Origin: Acarospora socialis
Lineage: Eukaryota > Ascomycota > Lecanoromycetes > Acarosporales > Acarosporaceae
NCBI GenBank assembly: GCA_025617375.2
Contig: JAMYGW020000001.1
Location: 2,914,001 to 2,978,000, forward strand
DNA: 64,000 bases
Reading direction: 5' to 3'
A program made the position numbers and the translations under genes. How positions within the stretch are numbered: the stretch's first letter is position 1; each line of letters starts with the position of its first letter. Below the pieces are notes generated by a model. The model searched no databases and had not been told where the DNA came from. It worked only from the letters and a program-made list of their open reading frames with translations. Shown piece by piece: positions 19,463 through 33,153 of the stretch.

Positions 19463-22166
19463 ATGGACGACAGTGAAGAAGATGGGGTGTACTCGGATGA
19501 TGGTCTGGACGCGTTACCAGAGCATGCGTTGTCGGAGCTTGAGTTCAAGGCAGTACAGTCCACGCAGCAGAACAACCAACTCATAACCCATGGCCAGCGT
19601 CAACAGAATCAGCAGTCCTTACCTTTCCTTCCTAAACCTTCGGAGCAGATAGTTCCTGTACAACCTCGGTATGATGGGAGAAAAGCGCAGCAATACGCTC
19701 AGAGTGTTGACTATCCTCAGCAGCCATCGTCAGACTATGGGAACCTTGATGATACGGACATTGGAGCTGATCTGCTTGACGCTGGTGATTTCACCAATCT
19801 TGCAGACGAAAATCAAAGAGGGCTAGTAGACAGAAGTATAGCGGGGTCTACTCAGCGTGAGGGCTGGAGACAGCAGCAATATGGTGCCCCACCTAGCCAT
19901 CAACTGGCTATGCTGGGAGTTCAGCCTACCAGGCGACCAGAAGTGATTAACGAAGAAACATGGCGGGAGGCAGATGCTGACAGGGAGTATCGAGGAGGTG
20001 ATACCCATGCAGACGAGGAAATGCTGGATGGTCATGTGGTCCAAGGGGAGCCAGTGCCGACGAGTGGTGCTGAAGGGCAGCGCAGCGATACCGTAGATGC
20101 GCTCCAACTTCAGATTCAAGAGGCATGAGATGCAGACAAACCGTCTTCGGAGGAGTATTATTGCTAACTATTACATACAGCTCCTACGCGAACGAGCCGA
20201 CTTACAGCAAGCTGTTCAGACTGCGAACTCCAATGCGTTTGCCAAAGCCGGGGAAATCTCAATTGTCCGGGCAAATCATGCCAAGACGGCAAAGGAGTAT
20301 GAGCGGAAACTGAGAACCGCCGAGAAAATGTATGCAGACGAAGCGGCAAGACAAAAGACCCAGATAGAAAGTGCAAAAGCGGAGCTACAGAATATTACGA
20401 CAGAGAACATGTTTCTGAGGAAGGACTTGAACGACGAAGGAGAGCAAAGCAGTATGTTGAGAAGGAACCTCAAGAATGCTGGCGCCGGCGGCCAAACAGT
20501 CCTGGCCAAACCCACTGCAAATGGAAGCCCTGTGACTACGCCGAAGAAGCACAAACCTCTCCCTTTCAGGGATGGTTTTGATGATGATGAGATTATGGTA
20601 GTTTCACCGTCCAAGGGTGCTTCGAAGGCTAAACGAGGCACACCCAAGGTTGGTGATAAGAGAAAGCGGAAAGTGGCCGAAGACAGCCCTGGACAGCCCC
20701 TGCAGCTGAGTCAGTCGAGAGGGAAAGATACAGTGCCAGATGGCCAACAACCAAACGTCCAGCAGGAAGATGCTGCATTGCAAAGTCTAGGCAGAGAAGA
20801 CGATCGATTTCTGGTGAGTCTGTTGCTTCCCTGCATGTCCACTAAAACTAAGTGAAGTGAAGTTTGTACAAAGTGTGTTCAATCATCGACTACGTCCAGG
20901 GCACGATCGCACATTCGAGGCCTTTACCAAGATAGCATTCCCCACAGCACCCGAAAGACCTTTCTCATCAATCCTCCTTGACGGCTTAGCATTACTTAGT
21001 GTTAAGAGAGATGTTGAAAATTTCACCGCTATGTTCACCCAGATGGTCTTGTCTATGTGGTCACAGTGTGTTGAGGAGAAATATGTAACAGCCCCTTTAA
21101 TGTCTTGAGCAGGATTACCTGGTAGACTTGCAGCTGATGGGGTTTAGTATCCGCCTTTAGAGATCCTTCTAGACCTTGTAAAATTCATCCTTCTGCAGGA
21201 TATTTCAGGCGCAGCGGCTCCATTGGCTAATGCCCTTGTTCCCTTGGCACAAATAACCGCCGATATCAACGCAATACCTCGGTTCAACCGCTTTAAGCGG
21301 GGACCCCCAACTGAGTTGCAAGCTGGAGTTGATGTTGAAGAATGCCTCAACATCCTGTATCTCGTCGCCGGCACTTGCAAGCGGCGAGACGAGGATATCA
21401 AACGCTTTTGGCGGCTGATGAGATGGGACTTCGTGTTCATAATGCTCAAGGCAAGCCAGCCACTCGAGCATATAGAGATCATGCTCGACATCCTAGGCAC
21501 CAGCATCCTCAAAGACACGTTTGGGCCCCTCATCTTAGGCGACCAAGACCAACGAACCAACGAGAAGCACATCATCGAGCGCTTGACGGCGTTGTTGCTT
21601 GAAGATCCCATCTTATCAGAAGGGGACGAGCCCTACGACGCGGCTGAAATCGCCGACCTCAGACTTAATGTCCTCGGCGTATTGGACGCTATGTGCGAGA
21701 CCACGCACGGCGCAGAAGCCCTGGCGAAACACGACATGGCCATAGGCCGTCTTGTTAGAGTCATATCCGATCAACTCAATCATCTTTACGACTATCATTT
21801 CGAACACCCTCTTCGGTAAGTCATCTCTATCTATGTAAGAAATATATTTTACTTTCGCAAGGAGAACCGAATTACTGACTAACACATCAATCTCGATCGG
21901 AAAATAGCGCCTCAATAATCAATCAAACGACTCGTCTCCTCCACTACCTCCTCACAACACACCCCACCGTCAACATCCAATCCAAACTAGCCGTCATTCC
22001 CGGCGGCTTCCACAAACATCTCGTTGCTCTCACACGTTTAGCCTTCAGCGAGGGGCTTTTCCTTGAGGCGGGCATCGAGGACGATGTCGTCGACTGTGCG
22101 CATAGGTTGCTGGAGAATGCGATTACGCCGGAGGAAGGGGAGGCGTTAGCTAGTGCTTTTTCTTAG
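19463..22166 (+). CDS. uvsD: ATRIP-type DNA-damage checkpoint protein (UvsD/Rad26/Ddc2)
   Basis: This protein binds RPA-coated single-stranded DNA and brings the ATR kinase (Mec1/UvsB) to damage. Model: join(19463..20122,20181..20813,20863..21084,21148..21815,21908..22166), 813 aa. The start ATG opens MDDSEEDGVYSDDGLDALPE, an acidic RPA-binding-like helix. A Gln-rich linker follows, then a coiled coil from LLRERADLQQAV to about residue 330, a linker with PFRDGFDDDEIMVVSP that is typical of fungal UvsD, a basic nuclear signal (GDKRKRKV), and a helical ATR-binding C-terminal half. Intron 1 has a GC donor (GAG|gcatga); no GT donor keeps the frame. The other junctions restore DDRFLFVQSVFNHRL and EEKYYPPLEILLDLVKF. 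The C terminus is HRLLENAITPEEGEALASAFS. Confidence 0.85.
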
Positions 22167-23159
22167 GGAATGTGACTCCGCCTGCTTGTGAAGATTCGAT
22201 ATGCTTCTTTTGCGGATTGTCAGGTGGAGTTCTGGATTTTGCTCGGCTGACTGCGTGCAGTGTTGGGCATCTCGAATGGAGCTGGCGCTGATGCGCTAGG
22301 AATTGTATAGATGGATGGTTTGCGTTGATCTCTCCTCCCCATTGTTGACACTTATCTAATATGTGGCTGCACTCATTCGACGCGCTCTGATTAATTTTTG
22401 GTCTCGTCTTAGCAATCCCATAAGATTCAACGTCTCTAGTCCTCAGGAAGCCGAAGAAAATGTCTTGCGAAATACGGGACGTCGTTGTTCCTCATAGGGC
22501 ATGGTGATTTCTAGAGATTATTGCCCTCTCTGTACGGAATACAGGCTCGGTATCGCTGAGCCGAGTCTTATTTAGCATGAATGAAAGTGATTCTCTACCC
22601 GTGTGCTAGAAGTCCTGAGTGACTCAATCTCTGGGCGGAAGTGACGATTTTGAGCGCCTGAGGAGATCTCTAAAAACATAACATCAAAATACGAGTAATA
22701 GAACTGTTTCACATTGTTTATTCACAACGATGTTCTAATTAGGGTCGTTCGAATCTGGTTGGATGGCCAAGTCATCTGTGCAGCCAAGGAGCAAGCCACG
22801 ACTTCCGACCTATAAGTTACGGCTTCATCAACCACAGTGTGAGCATGAGGCGCATTCACCCTTGCAGACAGATCAACTAGCGTGCTGCTACGCGAAGCCC
22901 AGGTACCATTATCGATAGCGCATCTCAGTGTTAGATGTCAACGACCTAGGTATGACAGTGCCCACCTCACTTCTAAATTTCCATTTGTATTTCACGTACA
23001 CAGCTTCGACAAAACGGACGGCATTATCCATGCGACCCTTGGATCACAGCTGCGTGATCTTTCCTTTTGCTCACATGAAAGGGCCTTGACTCAACACGAC
23101 TGTGTTCCGCTGGAACCCTCGTCACACCACGTCTCGCGGCGCACAACCCATTCACGCCC
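22167..23159. other. Spacer between ATRIP and UPF2 genes
   Basis: About 1 kb with no gene. Open frames near 22882-23265 lack domains; part of that frame overlaps the first short exons of UPF2. The right half should hold the UPF2 promoter. Confidence 0.4.
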
Positions 23160-26100
23160 ATGGACCCGGGGAGAAAACGTATGTGTTCTACCTTCTTCTC
23201 GAAAGCCCAATTGGGTCAGCGAAGCTGATGCGTTATTTGAACATAGGCGAATTGCGCGAGCTTAATGCGCGAGCTTGGGCGGGAGAGAAAGGTAACTTGG
23301 ACTGCAGCTGCTGATCACCCTGGGCTTAAACTTGGTGTCAGACATCTTCCCAACGAATGCGTCTCTGGACTCCTCATTGAAGAAGAACACGGCATTTATC
23401 AAGCGATTACGAACTGCTGTTACAGGCCCGACTCTCAATACCTTCCTGCAGGAAATTCGGACCTTATCGTTGCACAAATACCTCTCCGAGATAATCTCTG
23501 CCTGCTACGAGGGTCTTTGCAAGCTTAAATCCCCGGGAGAGATCGACGCTGGTATCGAGATTGTCAGTGCGCTGCATCAGAGATTCGGACCTTCGGAGTT
23601 CACAACGTATCTAGGATGGCTGCTAGGGAGGGGTATGAGCACGCCGGAAAAGGCGCAGCTCAAGGCATTAGGAGCAGATGCCAGAGAAAGAGAGGAGAAG
23701 GAGCGATTGGGTAGACAAAGGGTTTTACTCAAGGTGATCACCGAGTTATGGCTCGTTGGAGTCTTGAAGAGCTTGGAAGATGTGCTTAGGCCTGAAGATG
23801 CGGCAGCCCTAGTCGGCAAGGGAGCGGATCAACACAATAAAACGAAACCGACCGTCACCGATCTGAAGGCAGGCGACTCTACGGATGCCGAGCCTTTCCC
23901 TCTGGAGGTACTCAAGGACCTACTTGGACATGATCGAGAGCACGCAAACTTACCATTAGTGGTCGCCTTCGTCAAGAGTTTCGCATGGGACTTGCTTGGG
24001 GTCAATCCCTCTAGAGCTGAAGGTCGCAAGTCTGTTGAAGCCGATGGTGGCACTGCGACCGCTGCGGACGAGCCAGGTTCTGCAGAGGAAGATCTTATTG
24101 ATAGTGTGGTTGGGGGCGACCCTCCTTTTGCTTCTGTGGAGCTCCAAGAGCGTTTCAGGAATATCCTCAACCGCTACTTCGATGATGTCAAATCTCATGT
24201 TGTTCGAGATCAGAAGATGATCGTTGCTCAAGGGCGCCGCAACGCCGAAGCCTATGTCAAATCCGGTGAGGTCTTCGAGGACCGCCAGGCAAACTATGAG
24301 AAACAGCTTAAGGTGCAGGAAAGGCTTATAGCCAACGCTCAGATTCTTTCCGATGTATTAGGTTCTGAAATGCCAGATCTGCAAGAGAAAGATATTCCCG
24401 ACGCGGTGGGCAATGGTGGCATTGGCTTGATCAAAACCGAAGAGTACTTGCGCAGTCAGGCTGATGGAGCAGGCATCTGGGAAGACGAGGAGGAGCGCCG
24501 CTTCTACGAGAACCTGATCGATCTGAAGGATCGAGTCCCTAGTATCCTGCTTGAGGATGTCAAGAAAAAGAAGGCGGATGGTGATGAACAGGTTGGCAGG
24601 AAGGTGAATGGCGCAGCTGCGAGTGTAACTGCAGTAGAGTGCAAAAATGATGCACAAACTGAAGCGGCACCGTCATTGACCGCTACAAGGTTGACGGACA
24701 CAGACGATCAGTCTACTGCGATCACCAACAAGACTGTGGGAGCGCAGGTCGATGCACTTTTGGCTCGTCTTCCCGAACTCTCCAATAAGGATATGATTGA
24801 TCAGGCCGCCATTGACTTTTGCTTCCTCAACTCCAAAGCATCACGAAATCGCCTTTTGAAAGCTGTCCAGGAGGTCCCCAAGGGTCGATCTGACTTGCTC
24901 TCATCATACGCTCGGCTCGTTGCTACGCTTGGTAAATACTTGCCTGATATCACTCAAGGGTTAGTCGCCTATCTTGACGACGAATTTCGAAGCCTACAGC
25001 GTCGGAAGCAGAAAGATTTTCTTGGCCAGATCCGCACCAGCAATATTCGCTACCTGGCCGAGTTAACAAAATTCGGGGTGGTCCCTGAGCATATCATCTT
25101 CCACTGTCTGAAGGTTGGTCTAGACGACTTCTCCAGAATGAACATTGAAATTCTATGCAACTTACTGGAGAACTGTGGACGGTACCTCCTTCGGAATCCT
25201 GAGACGTCTCCGAGAATGACATCCTTTCTTGAGACTCTTCAGCGCAAGAAAAGTGCTCAGCATCTGGGCCAACAAGAGCGTATGCTGATTGAAAACGCCA
25301 TGTACTACGTCGATCCGCCTCAGCGAGCGGCGATACAGCAGAAAGAGAGGACGCCAGTCGACTTGTACATCCGCAAGCTCATATACTTGGATATGAACAA
25401 GCGTAATTATACGAAGGTACTGAAGTCGATTAGAAAGCTGCACTGGGAGGAGCAGGCGGTACGTTGGTATCCATCATACCTAAGAAAGAACGTTTGGCTA
25501 ATAGACAGCAGGTGACGTATACGCTGGAGAAGATATTCTCAAAGCCCGGAAAAGTAAAGTACAGCAACATCCATCTCCTCGCCATTCTCGCAGGGGCTCT
25601 GTACCGCTATCATCAGGACTTCGTCATCACGGTGGTGGACAATGTGGTGGAACAGATAACTCTAGGCTTGGAACAGAACGACTTCAAATTTAATCAACGC
25701 CGTATCGCGGAAGTCAAGTATCTCGGGGAGCTCTACAACTACAAGATGGTCGATTCGCCGGTTATCTTCGATGCTTTGTATCGGATCGTGACCTTTGGAC
25801 ATGGCAAGACCTTGAAAGCTCTCCACAGTTATAGAATGTCTACTGACTAGCATTCGGTGTAGAAAATGGCACTCCTACGCCACAAAACCTGAATCCACTG
25901 GACATGCCGGACGATTTCTTCCGGATACGGCTGGTTTGCAATGTCCTTGATACCTGTGGGGTCTGCTTCGACCGAGGCACGGCCAAGAAGAAGCTGGAAT
26001 TCTTCCTCACGTTCTTTCAGGTAATACCTCGGTCAGACTGCCACGTCCATGGCGCTGATGGAGATTTTAGTACTACATCTATACCAAGGATACCGTTCCA

Positions 26101-27163
26101 ATGGACATAGATTTCATTGTTCAAGACACCTTTGCGCTTGTCAGACCACAATGGAAGTTGGCAACTAACCTTGACGAAGCTGGTCGGGCCTTCGCCGACG
26201 CGGTAGCGCAGAACTACAAGACTCAAGAGGCTGCGAAACTAATAGAACCCGACGAAAGTGACAGCGAGACCTCGTCTGAGGGCGCAGTCGGGGAAGACGA
26301 GCTCCAAGTTCCTGAAGCGGACGGCGAGGAACAGCAATCTTCCAGCGAAGATGTTGATGCTGATGTTCGTCTATCTCTATGTTGTGGTGCGCGATTGTGT
26401 CTGACAGTACGTACAGACACAAGCCAACGGAGCACACAAAGCTACTGGTTCTGATTCCGATGATGAAAAGATCATTGTCACCCTTCAGCAGGAGGAGCGG
26501 GACCCTGAGGCGGATGCTGAATTTGATCGCGAGCTCGCAAAGTTGATGGCTGAAAGCTTAGATTCGCGCAAGTTCGACCGTAAAGCGATGTTCGACGTGC
26601 CGTTGCCATTGCGACGGGCACCCCGGGAGGTGTCTTCTGCTGCCGACGATAGTGCCGGAGAAGGTGCCGCGACCCCGCCGAATACGATGGCATTTTCTCT
26701 GATGACAAAGCGAGGTAATCGGCAGCAGGTACTACACATATGATATGCACCTTGACACGTTATGTGGCTGATAATTAGGCAGACACGAACAATCGAAATG
26801 CCCTCGGATTCGCACTTCGCCGTGGCCATGAAGACGCAACAGCAGGCTGAACGGGAAGAGCAACAACGTATCAAGAACCTGGTCTTGAACTATGATTTAC
26901 GGGATGACACAGATGCCCACGATGGTGACCACGACTATTTCAATTCTGTCCTCCCGCCCAATGTGAATACTAAGCGATCTCAAGGCCTCGAGAGGCACAG
27001 TGCTTCTCACGCGTCGCACCCACACGTCAGACCTGCAGACAAGTCTGGCCCGAGCCGCAGCGGTCAGCGCGCACGGAAGTTGCAGCTCAGTGATGTCGAC
27101 TGGTATGACCAGAAACCGGGCTCCCGATCCTGGCGGCAAGCGGACAAGAAAACCCTTGGCTGA
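23160..27163 (+). CDS. nmd2: Nonsense-mediated mRNA decay factor UPF2/Nmd2
   Basis: UPF2 bridges UPF1 and UPF3 in nonsense-mediated decay in the cytoplasm. Model: join(23160..23178,23247..23291,23342..25458,25512..25803,25851..26020,26071..26364,26417..26728,26783..27163), 1209 aa, usual for the family. Two tiny first exons give MDPGRKRELRELNARAWAGE, which continues into DIFPTNASLDSSLKKNTAF, the start of the first MIF4G domain. Two more MIF4G-like domains follow, the third including YSNIHLLAILAGALYRYHQ. An acidic stretch lies at about residues 935-980. The C terminus has HFAVAMKTQQQAEREEQQRI, the UPF1-binding helix region. Intron 4 has a GC donor (CATG|gcaaga) and is 47 nt. Its splicing restores TFGHAFGVENG. 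The exon 8 start at 26783 was picked because the nearer AG breaks the frame. Confidence 0.93.
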
Positions 27164-29549
27164 TGTGCCCCCACTGGGGCCTTATAGGACATGATTTGAT
27201 CGCATGCGTCCTCGTCGACACTGGACCCATCTATTGCTTATGCAAGCTATCCCTATACCGGTTCCCGCCGAGCGAACGCGTCTCAAGCAGATTCTTCTCG
27301 GGAGATGATCAACCGAACAACTGCTGCATCTCTGCTGACTGGCAATCAGTCTGAAGAGTACTGCTCGCGGCGATATCCTCCGACACGTGTAGTCGGGAAA
27401 AATTGACTAGGGGTACGACAGCTGGGGGTCGATCGAGCTGCCTTCAGCTACGAATACGGCATGGGTGAGAATTTGCAGATCCTTCGAGAATGTCACCATT
27501 TCCTTTCCTGACGTTTTTCGGCACCTGAACTCGTGTACTTGGGTCTCAGTTACTGGGTGTCGGGTCCTTAAACGGGTTCCTCGAGTAGCCAGGCTCAAGG
27601 CACAGTGAGCGGGTGGATACGTAGTTTGCGGGTGCAGCTACGAAAGCTATTGTGGGAGTTTTGTATTCTCTTCGGAAGCGCAGCTGCAATCGAGAGATCT
27701 GGTATCATCGCTAGATCCTGCTCATCAAGCCATAAGGTAGCCTGTCAAATTTGTTCTTCTGCAACAACATACCGTATGCAACCTTGCTGCACGTAGAATA
27801 CGTACCCGGGCAAACACGGACCCAGCATATCACCTGGGACCGGCTATACCGAGCTGGTGCCTACAACGTACATTATTCATAATTACCTTACATAACTCCA
27901 ACCTTACCCCTATCCCCGGCCCATTCGCAGCAGTCCATCTTCCAAGAACCTGCTTCGCTGTCCTTCGGAGACTGGAAGGATCTTGCGCTTAAGGCGAGAC
28001 AATGAATGTGTCAAAGATGGCATCCCTGTTTGATCAGCAAAGGGATCACCCCTGCAAAAGTTTCTGCCCCTGAAAGGTACTTCCAAGAAGGATGCTGTGA
28101 CGTGCGGCATGCAGGATAGATCTCTATATTTAGACTGGATGAGGGCACAGCATGAACCCACCACCTGAGCGTTCAAATATTCTATACCTCCAACCTATGT
28201 TGCACTGGAATGATGATCCAAGGACAAACCGGATTCAAGAAAGATATCTGAGTCCTTCGATGTTATGACTTCCAATCAGGGGTCAAATCAGCAATATGAT
28301 TTGTGAAGCTTTCTCATTCGGTGAAACAACCTAGGAGCTCAACCCGCGTTTAGCGTTAGGAGCCGTTTGTGTTCCACTCCGGCTAGACCATTTCCGACCT
28401 AGCTGAGGCGGATGACTCGCATCAGAAACAGAAAGCCTCTTCCGTCCTGGTGCACTCCGAACGCTGCTGCTGCTAAACGAGTGGACCGCTTGGTCAGTTG
28501 TACTCCAAATAATGAGGCCAAGAGACTTTGAGGCGCCCGTTGGATGCTGTACAACGTGTTTGCATGCTAGATACGAGAATGGCCCGCCGACTGCGGTTAT
28601 GGAGCGAATGAAACAGGCAGGTCGTTGGACTTGCACCAGTCGACCCATCATCCTGTCTCGACCGCCTCAATTGAAATATGAATATCCATCTCTGTTCCTG
28701 ACCCAAACTCCTATTCTTTCTTGAACGTTCTTTCTGACAGGTGTCTACTACGTCATTCGCTTGGATATAATTTGTTATTCTCGTTCAAGACTCTCATTCA
28801 CTGCGGTCACCTACTTCCTACTCTTCCTGCTAGTGTCTAATTCATACCTTACTTGTGTGGAGTCTTATCCCGCAAGATTCACCTGGAGAGGAAATTCGCA
28901 ACCCAGCCAAATCTCAAATTCTCCCGACTGGCCTGTTTCAGCGGTACCTGACTTGCTTGGGTAACTCCCAGCAAAGGATCTCACACTCCTCGCTACCTTA
29001 ACTTCCCAACTCTACCTATTGAGCCTACCTGCATCGTTAGCTAGCTTTGTCTGGCAATCAGGTTATGCTGTAGGTATACGACATCCTGGGAGCCACAACA
29101 ATCTCTCTTGCCATCAGCGACGCAATCCGTCCAAGCTAGTAGGAACCTGGGAAAGGGTCCCTTGATAAACAAATGGGGATCAAGAAACAAACCTAGGAGT
29201 CAACGTGATCGTCAGACCTCATACTCTTTATTCAGTACGTGTTCAGACATAATTTGGAATTTCCCAGAGTGTGAGCATAACGTGTTATTCGTTGGTTGCT
29301 GGTAACCTCTCCGAAAAATCTCTGAACTCGCTAACTCTGTAACACAAAGCAGTTGTTCGCTACCCACACTACATCAAGCGCGGAAGCCTGCATCAGATCG
29401 CATCATGCTAGAGAATACACGTTAAGATTGGAGAGCACGTATGCCTACACGGATAGATAAGCGACTACCTCAGATAAGCTTAACACGATCGGAGTCAGGG
29501 TCAGGTACGCGGCAGAACGTCAGCCCACGAGCAATTCAGTCAGCTCAGG
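27164..29549. other. Long intergenic stretch before the chitin synthase
   Basis: 2.4 kb with no supported gene. The minus-strand frame at 28331-28651 (106 residues, Ser/Arg-rich) and small plus-strand frames have no recognisable domain. I see no repeat or tRNA. A long leader or promoter for the chitin synthase is the simplest reading. Confidence 0.4.
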
Positions 29550-32342
29550 ATGGGGGAATACGATAATGGTGTACCGCCAATTACGGCGCCGTGGCCGAAG
29601 GCAGATGTACGTTCATCATCAGATGGTGGAGAGTCCTGTCGAGAAGAGAAGCTGACGTCGCCGGTTCCAGATCGTCTATGTCTCCATTATGGGAACCGTC
29701 ATGCTGGCAGCGTTTCTCGAGTGGTTCTTGTGGCTCGCCGCTTTCCTATACTGCCTGGTCAAGGTCTTTCAGAAAGCAGAACATTGGAGCATCCGGTTAT
29801 TGGCTGCAGTAATGATGATACTATTCACAGCCTTGAGGTAAGTTGCTGGTTCTACGATTATGGGGAGTCGAAGCTGACCCGAAGACGGCACAGAGCTATA
29901 TTCCTTCCGATTATGGTGGTGACTCTTCCTCTACCAGCACAAGTTACCCAATACTTCCCGGAGCGTATGGTCTCAGTCCTGCAGTGGTTCGCCTTTTGGT
30001 CCTTCGCTGGACTACTGACTGTACCTTGGCTTTTCTGTGTCTATCAACTGGTAACGAACTCCCTGGGACGGACTAAGCGGATAACGCACGTACTGGACGA
30101 AAATTCGGCGCCGAAGACTGTTATCGTTATGCCGGTGTACAAGGAAGAGCCCGAGGTTCTGTTGACAGCAATTGACTCCGTCGTCGATTGCGATTACCCT
30201 CCGTCATGTCTTCACGTCTTCCTCTCCTTTGATGGCGACCAGGAGGACGAATTGTACCTTAAGACCATCGAGAAACTAGGCGTGCCGTTGACGCTGGAGA
30301 GCTACCCTAAGAGTATCGATGTTACCTATCGAGACGCTAGGGTGACGGTCTCGAGGTTTCCGCATGGTGGGAAGAGGCACTGCCAAAAGTCGACATTCAA
30401 GCTGATCGACAAGATATACACCGAGTACCTCAAACGTAACGACAACCTCTTCATCCTATTCATTGATTCGGATTGTATACTGGACAAAGTGTGCATCCAG
30501 AACTTCATGTACGAAATGGTATGTCACCGTTCCCCGCCTGGCGTTGAGGCCTAGGAATGTTACAATGACATTCAAAGAAAAATATGAGAATGTTCATGCT
30601 GACCGTTGACCTTGCGTACGTAGGAGCTCAAACCTGGAAGTAAGCAGAACATGCTCGCAATGACCGGGATAATCACATCGACAACTGTGAAGAATTCCTT
30701 AATCACCCTGTTACAAGACATGGAGTACATACACGGACAACTATTCGAACGTTCGGTGGAGTCAGGGTGTGGATCCGTTACATGTCTGCCTGGCGCCTTG
30801 ACCATGCTTCGGTTTTCCGCCTTCAGGAAGATGGCCAAGTACTACTTTGCTGATAAAGCCGAGCAGTGTGATGACCTATTCGACTATGGAAAATGTCATC
30901 TGGGCGAGGACCGGTGGTTGACGCATCTGTTTATGATTGGAGCAAAAGAGAAATACCAGATTCAGTTGTGTACAGGAGCCTTCTGCAAAACAGAAGCTGT
31001 ACAGACATATCAAAGTCTTCTGAAACAACGTCGAAGATGGTTTCTGGGCTTTATCACCAACGAGGTCTGTATGTTGACCGATATCCGGCTCTGGAGGAGA
31101 TATCCATTGCTCTGCATAGTAAGGTTCATGCAAAACACCATTCGGACGACCGCATTACTGTTCTTCATCATGGTCCTTTCCATAATTACGACGTCGAACA
31201 AGATCAAGAACTTACCAGTCGGGTTCATCGCGGTATCCCTCGGCCTCAATTGGCTGCTCATGCTCTACTTTGGTGCTCGGCTTCGTCGGTTCAAGATATG
31301 GTTGTATCCTCTGATGTTCGTCATCAACCCTTTCTTCAACTGGGTTTATATGGTTTACGGTATCTTTACCGCCGGTCAGCGTACGTGGGGAGGTCCTCGA
31401 GCCGATGCTGGCGCAGCGGACCCGCACACCACAGCACAGCAGGCGATCGAACATGCAGAAGCTACTGGCGATGATCTCAACATCGTACCTGAAACTTTCA
31501 GACCTGCCGCGCACGCGCAACGGAAGGGTTCTGTGCCTCTACAGCCATCCGACCATCTCGAAGGTCGCTTCGCTCCGGCGGAGAGGCTTCCCGGAGGCTG
31601 GTATCAGCAAGCCAACGACTCCGGGCTTACGCTGCCCAATATGCTACCGAGAAATCCGAACGTACCCCGTATACCATTACATCCACGTGATTCCTTCGAT
31701 TCTTTCATCTCGAACACGACCGGTGTCAACTCGGTATATATGCCACGTCGTGTAGAGAGCATCATGGGCGATGAAGATCGGAAAAAGTACCTCTACGCAC
31801 AGCAGGCTCAACGAGAGTCGAGTACTTCGTACCACGACGAACGATCTCGAGGCCACGTTTACGAAGTTGAGGATGAGCACGATCATAAGGACGACTGGAG
31901 CGAATCGCTTGAATCACTCGGATCAGAGCATACATACCCTCAAGAGTATCAACGACCACCACACTCAAGGGAAGGCAGTTACAACAGTCATCACGCTCTT
32001 GACTCACGTTCACCTATCGTCCCGCCTAGGTCGTCTACTAATTTGGAGAATGAGTTAGGCAACGGCAGGAATGTCAGTCTAGCCGTACCGGAAGCGTCAC
32101 TCAACCCTGGCGAGCGAACGTCGTTACCGTCGAGGAACGGCAGGAGTCCACTCGCTCGACGGAGTTTTCAGAGATCTGCCGACGAGGGAGGCTTCGAGCT
32201 GGCGCATTGGCAGCAAGAGCAGGCATTGATGGCCGATGATCTTCATTCACATCCAACCACTCATGACGCACCGGCCGATGACCGTCAAAGAACGGCCGGG
32301 AGTCGAGCAATGCAACGACCGAGGAGTGATGGAGGGTTCTAA
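29550..32342 (+). CDS. Chitin synthase, division 2 (class VI/VII-like)
   Basis: This enzyme polymerises N-acetylglucosamine from UDP-GlcNAc into chitin at the plasma membrane. Model: join(29550..29606,29671..29837,29894..30518,30624..32342), 855 aa. After a 19-residue soluble start, exons 2 and 3 encode several membrane helices (MGTVMLAAFLEWFLWLAAFL and following). The family-2 glycosyltransferase domain has the nucleotide site SFDGDQED, the DxD motif FIDSDC, the acceptor/catalytic EDRWLTHL, and the processivity motif QRRRW. Further helices end near YMVYGIFTAGQRTW. The last 250 residues are hydrophilic and probably a regulatory cytosolic tail. There is no myosin motor and no cytochrome-b5-like domain, which excludes class V and argues against class IV. 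The choice between classes VI and VII needs a tree. Confidence 0.9.
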
Positions 32343-33153
32343 CGCAGGTTCTAAGCGATTTGTTCTTACGCCCGGAAAAGAGGCGTTCAAAAGCGTCATG
32401 ATCAGATTCAAAAGCTCTTCTTTCCTTCGAGCATGAGAAACAGCGTGTCATGTGCCTTCAGCTTAGTGCCATTGCTTTCAGCGTGAAATGGGTTTTTTTT
32501 GGCAGCGCGGAGTTGCATGGGCATCGAAAGGGCGTTTAATGCCTTACGGGGTGCAGTCTGTTTTAATGATTTGCTTTAGCACATCGAAGGCGCCACTCGA
32601 TGGATGATTTTATTGAAATATTGTGCAAAGAAGTCTAGTAATCAAGCAGAAGCGGAATGATTGATAGAGAAATGATTGATGTGGTAGTCAGAGCTGTTAG
32701 GGCTTAAAACTCGTGGATGCTGACGTTGAGTGATGCCTATCAAATCGTGAATAGAAAGTTCCCTGTTGGTGAAAGCGTTATGTTGGAGGAGGCCCGTGAA
32801 GGAGCACGCAGTGAATTCAATAGTATGACTCTGTTATAGTGCAGTAAGAGGCCACGCAAAGCTGCCAAGTGTCACTTCAGTTGCGGAGTTAAGCGAATGG
32901 ATTGAAATGCGGCTCTGCGGAACAATTGGAAGGCTCGCGCCAATTCGAGAAGAATCTCGACAAACTTCCCTTTTACTTGGCCAGAAAAACACAACTGGCA
33001 CAAACGTCACATTTCGTAGTACCCCTGCACTCCTCACCGCCTGCATTTCCCAACCATCACAACACCTTAGAAGCTCCTTCGTGCTTCCTTTGAGACATTT
33101 CGAAGCTTGAGAATCCTTAACGACCGTTTGTTCGCCAAGAAAACGCCAGCACA
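32343..33153. promoter_or_regulatory. Spacer with the Hsp110 promoter and a heat-shock element
   Basis: 811 bases between the chitin synthase stop and the Hsp110 start. TTCGAGAAGAATC at 32944-32956 fits the heat-shock element pattern TTCnnGAAnnTTC with one mismatch in the third unit, about 200 bp before the ATG. This is a plausible Hsf1 site in the right place. Nothing else stands out. Confidence 0.5.

Noticed and set aside
28331-28651. Minus-strand 106-codon frame in the long spacer
   Set aside because: Starts with an ATG but is Ser/Arg-rich with no recognised motif and no splice partners.
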